Positions 47,908 to 56,716 of a stretch of DNA of 64,000 nucleotides are shown here, piece after piece; positions within the stretch are counted from its first letter, which is position 1; every line of letters begins with the position of its first letter. The notes under the pieces were generated by a model. The model was given only the letters and a program-made list of their open reading frames with translations. It was not told the DNA's origin and ran no database searches. A program made the position numbers and the translations under genes. The stretch spans positions 124,001-188,000 of the forward strand of contig NZ_CP061171.1 of NCBI RefSeq assembly GCF_014692875.1, in the 5' to 3' direction. Source of the DNA: Pedobacter riviphilus. Lineage in GTDB: Bacteria; Bacteroidota; Bacteroidia; Sphingobacteriales; Sphingobacteriaceae.

Positions 47908-47981
47908 TAGCGGGGAGCAGGATCGAACTGCCGACCTCAGGGTTATGAATCCTGCGCTCTAACCATCTGAGCTACCCCGCC
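47908..47981 (-). tRNA. tRNA with CAU anticodon (elongator tRNA-Met, or tRNA-Ile2)
   Basis: The minus strand from 47981 reads GGCGGGGTAGCTCAGATGG onward and folds as a tRNA. The acceptor stem GGCGGGG pairs with CCCCGCT with one G-U pair; the D-loop has TAGCTCAG; the anticodon loop is TTCATAA with anticodon CAT at 47945-47947; the T-loop is TTCGATC. CCA is not encoded. The first 43 nucleotides are inside the island repeat, so the gene's 5' half and promoter region were probably supplied by the integrated element. CAU could also be a lysidine-modified tRNA-Ile. Confidence 0.93.
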
Positions 47982-48091
47982 GGGTAATATTTACTAAATA
48001 ACGTAAATATCGATGTGGTTATTTTTAAGAGCTGCAAATATAGAATAAATATACATTCTATTAAAAAGAAATTTGAAAAATACTTTAAAGC
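47939..48091. repeat. Island boundary repeat, left copy (with complete tRNA)
   Basis: It is identical to 56301-56453 over 153 bp, and similarity continues with mismatches for about 30 bp more. It covers the 5' 43 nucleotides of the tRNA and about 110 bp upstream of it, which should include the tRNA promoter. Only this copy continues into the tRNA 3' half. Confidence 0.9.
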
Positions 48092-48282
48092 GCTATTGTT
48101 CAGTAAATTTGATTGTTTTTGGTGGGGTTTATTAGCAGAGTTTTTATTCAGAAGTCTTATATAACTGGTTAAGATTATGTTTGTTTTGTTTCATTTGTGA
48201 CACATCTGCCTTGCAGATTATCAGCTTTGATTGTGGGGATTAATAGGTCTTATAGATAATATTAAGGTGGTTGTTTTCTCAT

Positions 48283-48687
48283 TTATTTCTCATTCATTAT
48301 TTTTTTATTATCGTTCCAGATTTTAGGAATGAATATAATTCCCAGCCCTAATATTATATAAAATATATATTCAGGTAGATTGTACCCAGTAAAAATGCCA
48401 TTAAAGCTTGGGGTTTTGTCTCTCCATATACCTCGTTTAGGCTTGCCTATTTCATCAAAAATATTTGGGCTATAATCTATATAGCTTTCAGTTTCTGTAA
48501 ATTTGGTAAAAGGCCAAAAATCATCCTCATAGCTATTTATGGTGAATAGATTTGAATATCCTAATGTTTGCGTTCCTTCATTAATCGTACCATATATACT
48601 AGCTACGTTTACAAACAAGGCAAATGAATGGATGCATATCCATACGATTAAGAATCTTTTCTGGTTGAGGGTAACGCTATATTTCAT
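48283..48687 (-). CDS. Hypothetical protein with two membrane helices
   Basis: The 134-residue protein has a hydrophobic helix near the N-terminus (FLIVWICIHSFALFVNVASI) and one near the C-terminus (YIFYIILGLGIIFIPKIW), with a hydrophilic loop of about 75 residues between them. No family is recognised. It follows the 140-residue secreted protein gene by 10 bp on the same strand, so they form an operon inside the island. Confidence 0.65.
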   Translation of the reverse strand: MKYSVTLNQKRFLIVWICIHSFALFVNVASIYGTINEGTQTLGYSNLFTINSYEDDFWPFTKFTETESYIDYSPNIFDEIGKPKRGIWRDKTPSFNGIFTGYNLPEYIFYIILGLGIIFIPKIWNDNKKIMNEK

Positions 48688-48697
48688 AATTCTGGTA

Positions 48698-49120
48698 TTA
48701 ATTTAATTTTGAGTATTGAAATATTATGTCTGTTGTACTTGGTATAGGTCTGATGGATATTCTTAGATTTTTAACCTTGTTTTCCCAAATATCGTCCTCG
48801 ACCATTTTATTGTTAGAATCCTTATTAATTACTTTTATCAGGTCAGGATAATTAACACTAGGCATAATTAAGCCATCGGCAATACAAATTCCTGCCTTAT
48901 CAAAATGATAGATGTATCTTAACTTAAACCGTTCTGCATCTCGATAAGTAACATAGCTTTGATTGTCTAGTGATTTCCCTACACTTAAGAACTCTTTTGA
49001 TTTATCGCTAGAAAATTGATCCATTAACTTAGACTTTTCTACTCCTAAATTTTTCTGCGCACTACAGGTTAGTACACTAAATCCGATAATAATAAAATTG
49101 ATAAATAATAATTTCCGCAT
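48698..49120 (-). CDS. Secreted hypothetical protein
   Basis: The 140-residue protein has a signal peptide (MRKLLFINFIIIGFSVLTCS), with a cysteine that might make it a lipoprotein. The mature part has no recognisable domain. It is divergent from the XRE regulator gene, and the palindromic operator lies between the two starts, so the regulator may control it. Confidence 0.65.
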   Translation of the reverse strand: MRKLLFINFIIIGFSVLTCSAQKNLGVEKSKLMDQFSSDKSKEFLSVGKSLDNQSYVTYRDAERFKLRYIYHFDKAGICIADGLIMPSVNYPDLIKVINKDSNNKMVEDDIWENKVKNLRISIRPIPSTTDIIFQYSKLN

Positions 49121-49152
49121 AACGTCATTGATTAGATTGTTAAAGTAAAAGT

Positions 49153-49180
49153 AATATTATGAAATATACTTCATAATATT
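49153..49180. promoter_or_regulatory. Palindromic operator between the XRE gene and a divergent gene
   Basis: Perfect 11-bp arms AATATTATGAA and TTCATAATATT are separated by ATATAC. The site is 30 bp before the XRE start and 33 bp before the divergent start. Its size and place fit autoregulation by a small XRE protein. Confidence 0.6.
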
Positions 49181-49209
49181 TAAATAGATATTGCCTTTCC
49201 TTTGGGGTC

Positions 49210-49434
49210 GTGATTAATATTAGAGATGAAGCGGCTATAAAGGCTTTTGGGCTTAGAGTAAGGCAACTTAGAAAAGATCAAGGTCTTTCTATGGAAAAGT
49301 TGGCTGAGCTTTCTGGTATTGATTACAGACAGATTTCTTATGTTGAACTTGGAGATACGAATCCTACTATTTCTACGGCTTCGGCAATCGCTAAAGGATT
49401 AAACCTTCATATTAAGGATTTATTTGATTTTTGA
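49210..49434 (+). CDS. Small XRE-family helix-turn-helix regulator
   Basis: The 74-residue protein is a single HTH domain (LRVRQLRKDQGLSMEKLAEL, then SGIDYRQISYVELGDTNPTI), starting at a GTG. Its size matches controller proteins of restriction-modification systems and mobile-element repressors. A perfect palindrome lies just upstream. It may regulate island gene expression. Confidence 0.9.
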   Translation: MINIRDEAAIKAFGLRVRQLRKDQGLSMEKLAELSGIDYRQISYVELGDTNPTISTASAIAKGLNLHIKDLFDF

Positions 49435-49774
49435 TAGAGTGTTTGTCGACAGCTTTAGTTGGGGATTAGTAGAAGTGAAAAGAATTAATAGCTATATTAA
49501 TTTAAAGCAATTTAATGATAAGTAATTGCATTTACTTATCGTTTATCGGATTAATTGATAGCCTAAGAAATATATACTTGCAATTATTTTGTGCTAAAAG
49601 TTTACGGCCAACCCGTTCATCTCTTTCGAAATAAAGTGGGGGGCTTTGTTGTAGGCAGGGAATCACAGATATACTCTCTAATTATTTTATATAGTATAAA
49701 GTATATAAAGTAGGGTAAGTATCTTCAGTTGATAATTAATAACTCTACTGTATCTACTTACCCTAGTTAACTTA
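49435..49774. other. AT-rich convergent intergenic region
   Basis: It lies between the 3' ends of the XRE gene and the RepA-like ATPase gene. An 11-bp inverted repeat near its right end is listed separately. I see no gene. Confidence 0.5.
49711..49765. terminator. Inverted repeat after the RepA-like ATPase gene
   Basis: Arms TAGGGTAAGTA (49711-49721) and TACTTACCCTA (49755-49765) are perfect 11-bp complements around a 33-bp AT-rich loop. It starts 9 bp past the ATPase stop on the minus strand. It could be a terminator, or a site used by the RepA-like protein. Confidence 0.45.
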
Positions 49775-50893
49775 TTATGCGTTAAAGCAATAAAAACCTT
49801 TTTTTGGTGAATCTAAAACATCTCTTTCTAGTCCCTTTTCAAGATTTTTATATAAGGTCTTTTCCGACATAAAAGCAGGTACTAATATATCCTTAATGTC
49901 TCCTGATTTTACTAATTCTGAATCTATTAGTAATTTCTTAACGCAATCTATCACTTGATTATATGTACTATCATCTTTTCTTCTGTCAGCCCTAGGTACA
50001 AGTAAATCTTGTTCTTTTACTGTTCCTGTAACGTTAATCCACAAATTCTCATCAAGCTCAAATTTTGCAACGTTCGGGTTATTATCATCGGCATACCTTG
50101 CAGATATAAGTTTTATATATCGTGAATTATCCGATGTTTTATTTATGCCAAAGATAAAGTCAACTTCTTGGCTTATTATTCTGCTGCCTGCTACATCTCG
50201 TTGGCTCATAGCATTTTCTTGGTCTATTTTAACACTATGATGTATGATAACTAATGTTACTTTATAATCGTTAGCAATATCACGTAATGTTATCATTGCA
50301 TCTTTTGCTGTGTCTGAATTTTCAATTTGTCCATCCACAACTCTTGTGAGTGAATCGATAAAAACTATACCAGGTTTTATTTCTTCAATTTCATCTCTTA
50401 AAAATGCCCAATCCGCTTTTGTCACCAAAGCTTTTGGAGCATGTTCTGTGACTACAAAATAATTACTTTTTATATTTTGTAATTCATTATCACTAAAAAT
50501 GTCCAGTTGTTTAATATTTCGACCAGTTCTTGGTGCGTAAAATTCTTCTAGAGATACAAACAACACTTTTTTATTAGCTGCATTAATTTGTTTACCTAAG
50601 TATTTATCTCTTCCTGAAGCTATACTCATGCCTAAGTTTTCACAGAAAATAGTTTTTCCTGTCTTTGCAACTCCATATACTAACCCTACTGACCCCTCTT
50701 TTATAGCAGAGTACAGCATAGGTATTGACGGTTCACTTTTAACCCTTGCTACCATTTCCCCTAATGTACACGTCATCCTTTTGGGTTTTTGTTTTGGGAT
50801 ATTTGTTTCAATAATAGGGCTATTTTCCTCTCTATACCCAACATCACTAACTCTATTCATATATTTAAATTTATTTTTACAGAATACGCCCAA
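49775..50893 (-). CDS. RepA-like (AAA_25) ATPase
   Basis: The 372-residue protein has a RecA-type core: Walker A GVAKTGKT (74-81), a following VLFVSLEEF strand, and Walker B GIVFIDSLTRV with a VTLVIIHHS strand. This matches AAA_25/RepA-like hexameric ATPases found on plasmids, phages and integrative elements. A downstream start at 50860 is plausible. It probably serves replication or maintenance of the island. It follows the 281-residue gene on the same strand after 60 bp. Confidence 0.82.
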   Translation of the reverse strand: MGVFCKNKFKYMNRVSDVGYREENSPIIETNIPKQKPKRMTCTLGEMVARVKSEPSIPMLYSAIKEGSVGLVYGVAKTGKTIFCENLGMSIASGRDKYLGKQINAANKKVLFVSLEEFYAPRTGRNIKQLDIFSDNELQNIKSNYFVVTEHAPKALVTKADWAFLRDEIEEIKPGIVFIDSLTRVVDGQIENSDTAKDAMITLRDIANDYKVTLVIIHHSVKIDQENAMSQRDVAGSRIISQEVDFIFGINKTSDNSRYIKLISARYADDNNPNVAKFELDENLWINVTGTVKEQDLLVPRADRRKDDSTYNQVIDCVKKLLIDSELVKSGDIKDILVPAFMSEKTLYKNLEKGLERDVLDSPKKGFYCFNA

Positions 50894-50953
50894 TTGCGCA
50901 TCTATACAAAATAAATCTAAATTTTAAAGTCTATTAGTCCAAAGAGACCATAT

Positions 50954-51799
50954 TTAGACCATTTTATTCTTTTTATAAGTATGTGGGTTTTGTGGATAAT
51001 CGATGCCAGCATTTTTATCCTTTATTTTAATGCTAAATCCTTTACTCACTTCAGCTTTAGGAGTTTCCTCTCCATAATCCCTTAATATCAACTTTTCTTT
51101 TTTTGCTCTTTTCTCTGGTTTTTCTCTATCTAATATTGTGTAAATTGTTGATCTAGAGAGTTGTTGATTGTTAGCGTCAACAAAATTATCTAGAATAAAG
51201 TTTGTTATTTTAGTCCTATCATATTCAATTAATGCTTTGCCTATATTATTTTCTTCATTTGAAATATCATAAAAGAGAGTTGCTAAGGTATTTATGTTGC
51301 CATACCACTTAAGTTTATACGAATTTGATTTGGTCTGATTTGGGAGTGCGCTATTTGTAAAACTAATAATTAGGGTTTCAAGAGTTACAAGATATTTAGA
51401 AATAATATCTATGAAAGCTATGTTTTTGAGCTTTTTAGTTGAAATTTTCAGCTGTTGTATGATATTTAGCAAAGACGTAGAGTAATTTTCACAATATTCA
51501 TTGCTTTTCGCTAACAATGATATTCTTGTTTCTTTTTTAAATTCATTGTAATATTCCATTAAGTGTTCTTCTAGATAAGCTCCGAGTGTTAATCTAATTT
51601 CTTTAGGCTCTCGGTTACTTTGAAAGATTGAAATACTAAAGTATTTTTCTTCGCTAATCCATTTTATCTCTACGAATTGCCCATATTCTTTATTATAATA
51701 AAAAGGGATTGTCTGCCCATCGAAAAACTCATGCTCAATTATTTCAAGTTTGTTATTTTCTATTAGGTCAATATAATCTTGTAACGGATGTTTTCTCAT
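50954..51799 (-). CDS. Hypothetical protein, possibly RteC-like at its C-terminus
   Basis: The 281-residue helical protein has a segment YKLKWYGNINTLATLFYDIS, then a helix-turn-helix-like end (NQQLSRSTIYTILD), that recalls RteC-type proteins of Bacteroides mobile elements. The resemblance is from memory and weak. It is the first gene of a minus-strand pair with the RepA-like ATPase and is divergent from the methyltransferase gene (134 bp apart). Confidence 0.6.
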   Translation of the reverse strand: MRKHPLQDYIDLIENNKLEIIEHEFFDGQTIPFYYNKEYGQFVEIKWISEEKYFSISIFQSNREPKEIRLTLGAYLEEHLMEYYNEFKKETRISLLAKSNEYCENYSTSLLNIIQQLKISTKKLKNIAFIDIISKYLVTLETLIISFTNSALPNQTKSNSYKLKWYGNINTLATLFYDISNEENNIGKALIEYDRTKITNFILDNFVDANNQQLSRSTIYTILDREKPEKRAKKEKLILRDYGEETPKAEVSKGFSIKIKDKNAGIDYPQNPHTYKKNKMV

Positions 51800-51933
51800 T
51801 TGATTTTTTTTACTAAAAATAAGTAATGTTGTATTCTGCCATCAAGAAATTAAAGTAATATAATATTCTTTGCATAACTTCGATTTTTTACAAAAGTTAA
51901 GTTAGAGCTTAACAAAAATACCATAAGATTTTA

Positions 51934-53196
51934 ATGAGTTCCTACAAGATAAATAATACATTAAACACGGTCTATAATAAAGATGCTAGATCTATTTTAG
52001 ATACTATTCCTTCTGACATTAAAATTGCGACCACTATTACCTCGCCACCTTATTTTGATATGAAAGATTATAACTCTGATGATCAAGTCGGATACGGTCA
52101 GACATATGATGATTATCTAAATGATCTTAAGCTGATATTTAGCGGTGTTTATGAAATTACAGAGGAAGATGGATCTTTATGGATAATAATAGATACTTTC
52201 AAAAGAGAAGGGCAAGTGGTGACATTGCCGTTTGATTTGTCGAGCAAATTAAAGGAGATTGGCTGGCTATTACAGGATGTAATAATATGGAAGAAAGATA
52301 AAACTGTTCCATGGTCGATGGGAGGGTTTATGCAAAGGAAGTTCGAATACATACTTTTCTTCACAAAGTCGGCTAAATATAAATCCAATAAAGATAATGT
52401 ACGGGTTTATGATACAGCGCATTTAAAGAAGTGGTGGGTGAAGTATCCTGAGAGATATAATCCAAAAGGGAAAGCACTAGATGAGGTTTGGGAATTTCCA
52501 ATACCAGTGCAAGGATCGTGGGGTGATAAGTATATCCGTCATTTTTGTCCATTACCAACAGATATGGTTGCTACTATGATTCAACTTAGTACAAATGAAA
52601 ACGATATTGTATTAGATCCATTTGCTGGAAGTGGAACTGTTTTGTCTCAATCAGCATATATGAAACGAAATTATATAGGTTTCGAGACAAATAAAGATTA
52701 TATAGAAATGTTCACGGCTTATTTACAAAAAACTATAGATGAGAATAGTGCGGAATACGAATTGGCAAGCACAGGAGTACAAGATGACTTTGAAAATACC
52801 ATTCTAAATCTACGTGCTTTAAAATATGCCCGTGTATTGGTAGCAAGTATCCAAAAAAAACTAGCTATAAAAGATATTAAAGTGATAGTTGTTAGAGGTG
52901 AGAAAAGTACTTTAAGGAATAAACTCATCAAAGTTACCTATCGTTTTATAACATTAACTCCTAGTGATGCAATTTTAGCTGCGGCAGAAAGCCTTATAAA
53001 TAAACAGCCACTATCTAAATTTGGAATCGAGCCCTCGTTTGATTTCGTGCAGATTGAAGAAATTGATCTAACGGGTAAGAATGGATATACAATTACAAAT
53101 ACATATTCATTTAATAAACAGTTGGATTTGTTGAATCCATCAATAAAAGTTATAAGTGAGATCAAAGTTGATCTTAATGAAAAAGATTATTTATAG
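51934..53196 (+). CDS. Beta-class DNA methyltransferase (N6-adenine or N4-cytosine)
   Basis: The 420-residue protein has the catalytic motif SPPY (37-40, in TSPPYFD) before the SAM-binding motif DPFAGSGT (228-235). That order is of the beta class. The target region lies between them, and a C-terminal extension of about 150 residues follows with no known motif. SPPY allows either N4-cytosine or N6-adenine methylation. It is followed after 7 bp by a DGQHR-domain gene, so the two form one transcription unit that may act as a modification and restriction or sensing pair. Confidence 0.9.
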   Translation: MSSYKINNTLNTVYNKDARSILDTIPSDIKIATTITSPPYFDMKDYNSDDQVGYGQTYDDYLNDLKLIFSGVYEITEEDGSLWIIIDTFKREGQVVTLPFDLSSKLKEIGWLLQDVIIWKKDKTVPWSMGGFMQRKFEYILFFTKSAKYKSNKDNVRVYDTAHLKKWWVKYPERYNPKGKALDEVWEFPIPVQGSWGDKYIRHFCPLPTDMVATMIQLSTNENDIVLDPFAGSGTVLSQSAYMKRNYIGFETNKDYIEMFTAYLQKTIDENSAEYELASTGVQDDFENTILNLRALKYARVLVASIQKKLAIKDIKVIVVRGEKSTLRNKLIKVTYRFITLTPSDAILAAAESLINKQPLSKFGIEPSFDFVQIEEIDLTGKNGYTITNTYSFNKQLDLLNPSIKVISEIKVDLNEKDYL

Positions 53197-53203
53197 TTCA
53201 GCT

Positions 53204-54994
53204 ATGGCTAAAAAGAAAATACAGAAGAAAAAAGTTGTAAAAAAGAAGTTATCTCCTCAAGAGAAACTATTTGCCAAAGAACAAAGAGATCAAAGAAATG
53301 AAATCTCTAATATCTTAAAAAACATAGGCTTCTCAAGACTTCCATATATAGATGGGAAGCATTTTCTTTATGATGGAAGGTCGTCAGAAATGGATGACAT
53401 TTTTGTATTTGAAAATATAATTTTAGTTACTGAGTATACATTAGGAGATCCCAATGATCATCTTTTAAAAAAGAACTATTTCTATGACAAAATTAATGAA
53501 GATAAAAGAGCTTTTATTGATTTCCTTTTAAAAGAAGAAAAACTAGCTAGTTTTAAGAAATATTACGATGAAAGTATTAAGAATAAATATTCTGTTAATC
53601 AGCTACGCCTAAAAATTCTTTATTGCTCGAAAAAGACGATTGGGTTAGAACACAAGGGGTTAGTCCAAAATGTAATTTATTTCGATTACCACATCGTAAA
53701 GTATTTTCAAAGTCTAACGAAGGTTATTAAAAGATCTAGCAAGTTTGAATTTCTGGAGTTTTTAGGAATTCCAATTAAAGATTTTGCTGAAAATATAAAA
53801 TCATCAAAAGAATCTTCAGATAAATTTCAAGGGCATATTTTGCCGGAAGAAAAAAGCTCATTTAAAGAAGGATACAAAATAGTTTCTTTTTACATTGATG
53901 CAGAATCTTTATTAAAGCGAGCTTACGTTTTGAGGCAAAATGGTTGGAGAGATGTTGAAAATGTCGGACACTATCAAAGGATGTTTTTGCAAAAGAAGAT
54001 AACGAGTATGCGAAAATATTTAACTGATAAAGATAGGGTTTTTGTTAATAATATTATTTCGTCTATAGCAACAGATAAAATCAAGTTGTATGATAAAAAT
54101 GACGAGTTACTTAAGCTTAATAAAAATGGACAATTTGTTGGTGAAAATTCTACTGAGGTAACACCTACCTCCATAGTAATTAATGATGAGTGTAATATAA
54201 TAGGAATTATTGACGGTCAGCATAGGACATATGCCTATCATGAGGGAGATGATCAATATGAAAACCATATCTCTACTCAACGTGGAGTTCAAAATCTGCT
54301 TGTCACCGGGATTTTGTTTCCCAGTGAAGAAAGCGTAGCTAAAAGGCTAAAATTCGAAGCAAACTTATTTCTTGAGATTAATTCTACACAAGCTAAAGCT
54401 GGATCTCAATTGACACAAGAAATTGAGCTGATGATTAGTCCATTTTCATCAGTTGCTATTGCTAAACGAATATTACAAGGTCTAAATAAAAGTGGCCCAC
54501 TTGGAAATCTCATAGAGCAATACTGGTATGAAAAAGGTAAAATTAAAACTGCTTCTATAGTTAGTTATGGGTTAAAGCCATTAATTAAAATTGAAGATAT
54601 AAAATCAAAAGATAGCACATATCATCTTTGGGAAAATCCAGATAAGGTGAAGTTAAAAATTAAGGATAATGAAGAACATGAATTATTAGGAGAATATGTG
54701 GATTTTACTGTTGAGAAAATTAGAGATGTATTAATAGCATTTAAGTCCAAAATGGATAAAGATCAGTGGTGCGCTTACAGTGCTGCTACTCCAAACGGGA
54801 TCTTAACGGTGACCTTTATTAACGGGATTCTGAATGTTCTAAGGTTGCTTATAGAATCCAATAATGTGTCAACAGTTGAAGAGTATCAGAAAAGACTTGA
54901 AGGGATAAATGGTTTTGGATTTAAAAAGTATAAATCAAGTCAATATCGCAAAATGGGATTGGATATTTACAAGGAGTATTTTAAAATTGAATAG
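53204..54994 (+). CDS. DGQHR-domain protein (DndB-like) with nuclease-like N-terminus
   Basis: I choose the ATG at 53204 (7 bp after the methyltransferase stop); a longer frame from 53156 overlaps that gene. The 596-residue protein starts with a very lysine-rich tail. It then has a region (about 40-130) with SEMDDIFVF and ILVTEYTLG, which looks like the Asp and Glu strands of a PD-(D/E)xK fold with Thr in place of Lys. The DGQHR motif is at 337-341 (IIDGQHRTYA) in a DndB-like domain. DGQHR proteins occur with DNA-modification systems such as Dnd phosphorothioation and the 7-deazaguanine dpd cluster. No dnd or dpd genes are present, so pairing with a plain methyltransferase is unusual. Confidence 0.78.
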   Translation: MAKKKIQKKKVVKKKLSPQEKLFAKEQRDQRNEISNILKNIGFSRLPYIDGKHFLYDGRSSEMDDIFVFENIILVTEYTLGDPNDHLLKKNYFYDKINEDKRAFIDFLLKEEKLASFKKYYDESIKNKYSVNQLRLKILYCSKKTIGLEHKGLVQNVIYFDYHIVKYFQSLTKVIKRSSKFEFLEFLGIPIKDFAENIKSSKESSDKFQGHILPEEKSSFKEGYKIVSFYIDAESLLKRAYVLRQNGWRDVENVGHYQRMFLQKKITSMRKYLTDKDRVFVNNIISSIATDKIKLYDKNDELLKLNKNGQFVGENSTEVTPTSIVINDECNIIGIIDGQHRTYAYHEGDDQYENHISTQRGVQNLLVTGILFPSEESVAKRLKFEANLFLEINSTQAKAGSQLTQEIELMISPFSSVAIAKRILQGLNKSGPLGNLIEQYWYEKGKIKTASIVSYGLKPLIKIEDIKSKDSTYHLWENPDKVKLKIKDNEEHELLGEYVDFTVEKIRDVLIAFKSKMDKDQWCAYSAATPNGILTVTFINGILNVLRLLIESNNVSTVEEYQKRLEGINGFGFKKYKSSQYRKMGLDIYKEYFKIE

Positions 54995-55023
54995 AGGGTG
55001 ATTTTTCCCCTCCATTCAATACT

Positions 55024-56154
55024 TTAAAATAATGCTAACTCAGGCATAACGTCTTTTAACTCCTCATTTGTAGCTTCTCCTAATCCTCTTAAGTATTTTA
55101 GTGTCACAATCATGTTTGAGTGCCCTAAAAGTTGCTGTAGTATGCTTAGGTCCTTTGATTTTCTATAAACTTTCACTGCGGCAGTATGTCTAAATGAATA
55201 AAGAGTTTGATTTTTTGATATTAAACCTATTTTGAGCATTTGTGTTTTCGCCCTAGACCACTGAGTCTTGAAGTAATCATCATTAAATGGTTCATTAGTC
55301 AATGTGAAAATATTACTATCTAAATTTTCAATTTCTTTTAAATGGTTGAGTAATACTTCTTTTAGATATGAAGGGATAAACACAGTTCTTACTCGACCAC
55401 TTTTATTTTCTGCTCCAGATAAATTGAACTTGGTAAAATCATCACTTATATGTTTTTTAGTCAAAAATCTTACCTCTTGATGCGGACGGAGCAAACAGCC
55501 ATAAGTTATTAATGAGCATAGATATAGATTATAATGATTCTCCATTAAATAATTTAAAACATTATTTAATTGCTCGTCCTTATAAATCTCGTGAAGCTTG
55601 GCTTTGGCTTTTTGTTTAGGAGTTTTAATAACAGGATTTTTGCCGATAAATTCTTTTCTTACTAATTCTGAGAAGAAGATAGATAGTGAACGCCTTTTAT
55701 TCATATAATGTCTCCCGGAGCTTTTAAATTGATTTAAAAAGGTTTCAATTGCTGAATTAGGTAATTCATTAATATTCATCTCTGAAAGTTCCTTTGATAA
55801 AGAATTTAAGAATTGTTCACAAACTGTTTTTAGATCCCGCTTGTAAAACTTGCTGTAAGGTGATTGCAGCTTTTCTTCTAACACTTTACTAAAGGCTACC
55901 TTAGTTGATAACACCTCATCTAAAAAAGGTGAGGCTGTAGGACTCCAGTTGTTATTTAAGGCTTTAGTGTATTCCTGTTGTAGCTTATGGAGCAATTTAG
56001 CTCTTTCTTTAACGGTCTTAGCATGATTGGGGAATATGGGTAGATTCAGTTTGTTGCCATTATAAAACTTATAATGTTTTTTGTTATAATAAAAATATAC
56101 GTATGAACGTGATGCTAAGTTATCATTAGCTGAAATTTGTGGTGTAGTATACAC
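55024..56154 (-). CDS. Tyrosine recombinase/integrase
   Basis: The 376-residue protein has an N-terminal Arm-type region, a SAM-like core-binding domain (about 80-170) and a catalytic domain with Arg223 (LLRPHQEV), the FRHTAAV block (Arg322), His345 in LLGHSN and the nucleophile Tyr354 in TLKYLRG. The position three before Arg322 is Tyr instead of the common His, as in many Bacteroidota integrases. Its start faces the right boundary repeat, the usual place for an island integrase next to its att site. Confidence 0.95.
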   Translation of the reverse strand: MYTTPQISANDNLASRSYVYFYYNKKHYKFYNGNKLNLPIFPNHAKTVKERAKLLHKLQQEYTKALNNNWSPTASPFLDEVLSTKVAFSKVLEEKLQSPYSKFYKRDLKTVCEQFLNSLSKELSEMNINELPNSAIETFLNQFKSSGRHYMNKRRSLSIFFSELVRKEFIGKNPVIKTPKQKAKAKLHEIYKDEQLNNVLNYLMENHYNLYLCSLITYGCLLRPHQEVRFLTKKHISDDFTKFNLSGAENKSGRVRTVFIPSYLKEVLLNHLKEIENLDSNIFTLTNEPFNDDYFKTQWSRAKTQMLKIGLISKNQTLYSFRHTAAVKVYRKSKDLSILQQLLGHSNMIVTLKYLRGLGEATNEELKDVMPELALF

Positions 56155-56300
56155 GATTTTGTAGATTGTGCATATAAGATTCTTGAATAGGTTACTCTAA
56201 AAATTCTTAATGAGATTGAAATAAATTTTCTCATTCGCAAATCAAAAGATAATTTTTACTCTAAAAAGCTTGGTTTTTGCGTCTAAAGAGCGATGTTGAA

Positions 56301-56453
56301 AGGGTTATGAATCCTGCGCTCTAACCATCTGAGCTACCCCGCCGGGTAATATTTACTAAATAACGTAAATATCGATGTGGTTATTTTTAAGAGCTGCAAA
56401 TATAGAATAAATATACATTCTATTAAAAAGAAATTTGAAAAATACTTTAAAGC
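56301..56453. repeat. Island boundary repeat, right copy (truncated tRNA)
   Basis: It is identical to 47939-48091. It contains the tRNA 5' half up to the anticodon stem and then joins unrelated island sequence, so this copy cannot make a tRNA. It probably represents the original chromosomal upstream half. Confidence 0.9.
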
Positions 56454-56716
56454 CTTACTGCTCAGTAAATTTGATTGTTTTTAGGAGGCTGTAATGGTCA
56501 TTTCGGGCCTTAAGGGAAGCCTGTTTTTAAAAATTAACAACACAAAAAAGCGCAGCATTTCGGCGGATACCCGCAAAATTAACCGCAATCCTGGTCTCAA
56601 AATACCATCAAGTGTATGCTTACGGTAGGTGTGAGGGATATTTCAGCGAACCATTTGTGCTGAAATTAATGGTTTCAAAAAGATTGATTACCCCTTGTTG
56701 GTACCAAGTTATCCCC

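Larger units (their letters stand above)
47939..56453. mobile_element. Integrative genomic island in a tRNA(CAU) gene
   Basis: The element is bounded by 153-bp perfect direct repeats (47939-48091 and 56301-56453) and has a tyrosine integrase gene whose start is 147 bp from the right repeat. Inside are two small envelope proteins, an XRE regulator, a RepA-like ATPase, a 281-residue protein, a DNA methyltransferase and a DGQHR-domain protein. The cargo is more AT-rich than the surrounding genes. No conjugation genes are present, so it is a small integrative or mobilisable island. Confidence 0.85.

Noticed and set aside
53204..54994. A Dnd phosphorothioation or dpd system around the DGQHR protein
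   Set aside because: None of the sulfur-transfer (dndA, C, D, E) or deazaguanine-insertion genes is encoded nearby; only a plain methyltransferase is.
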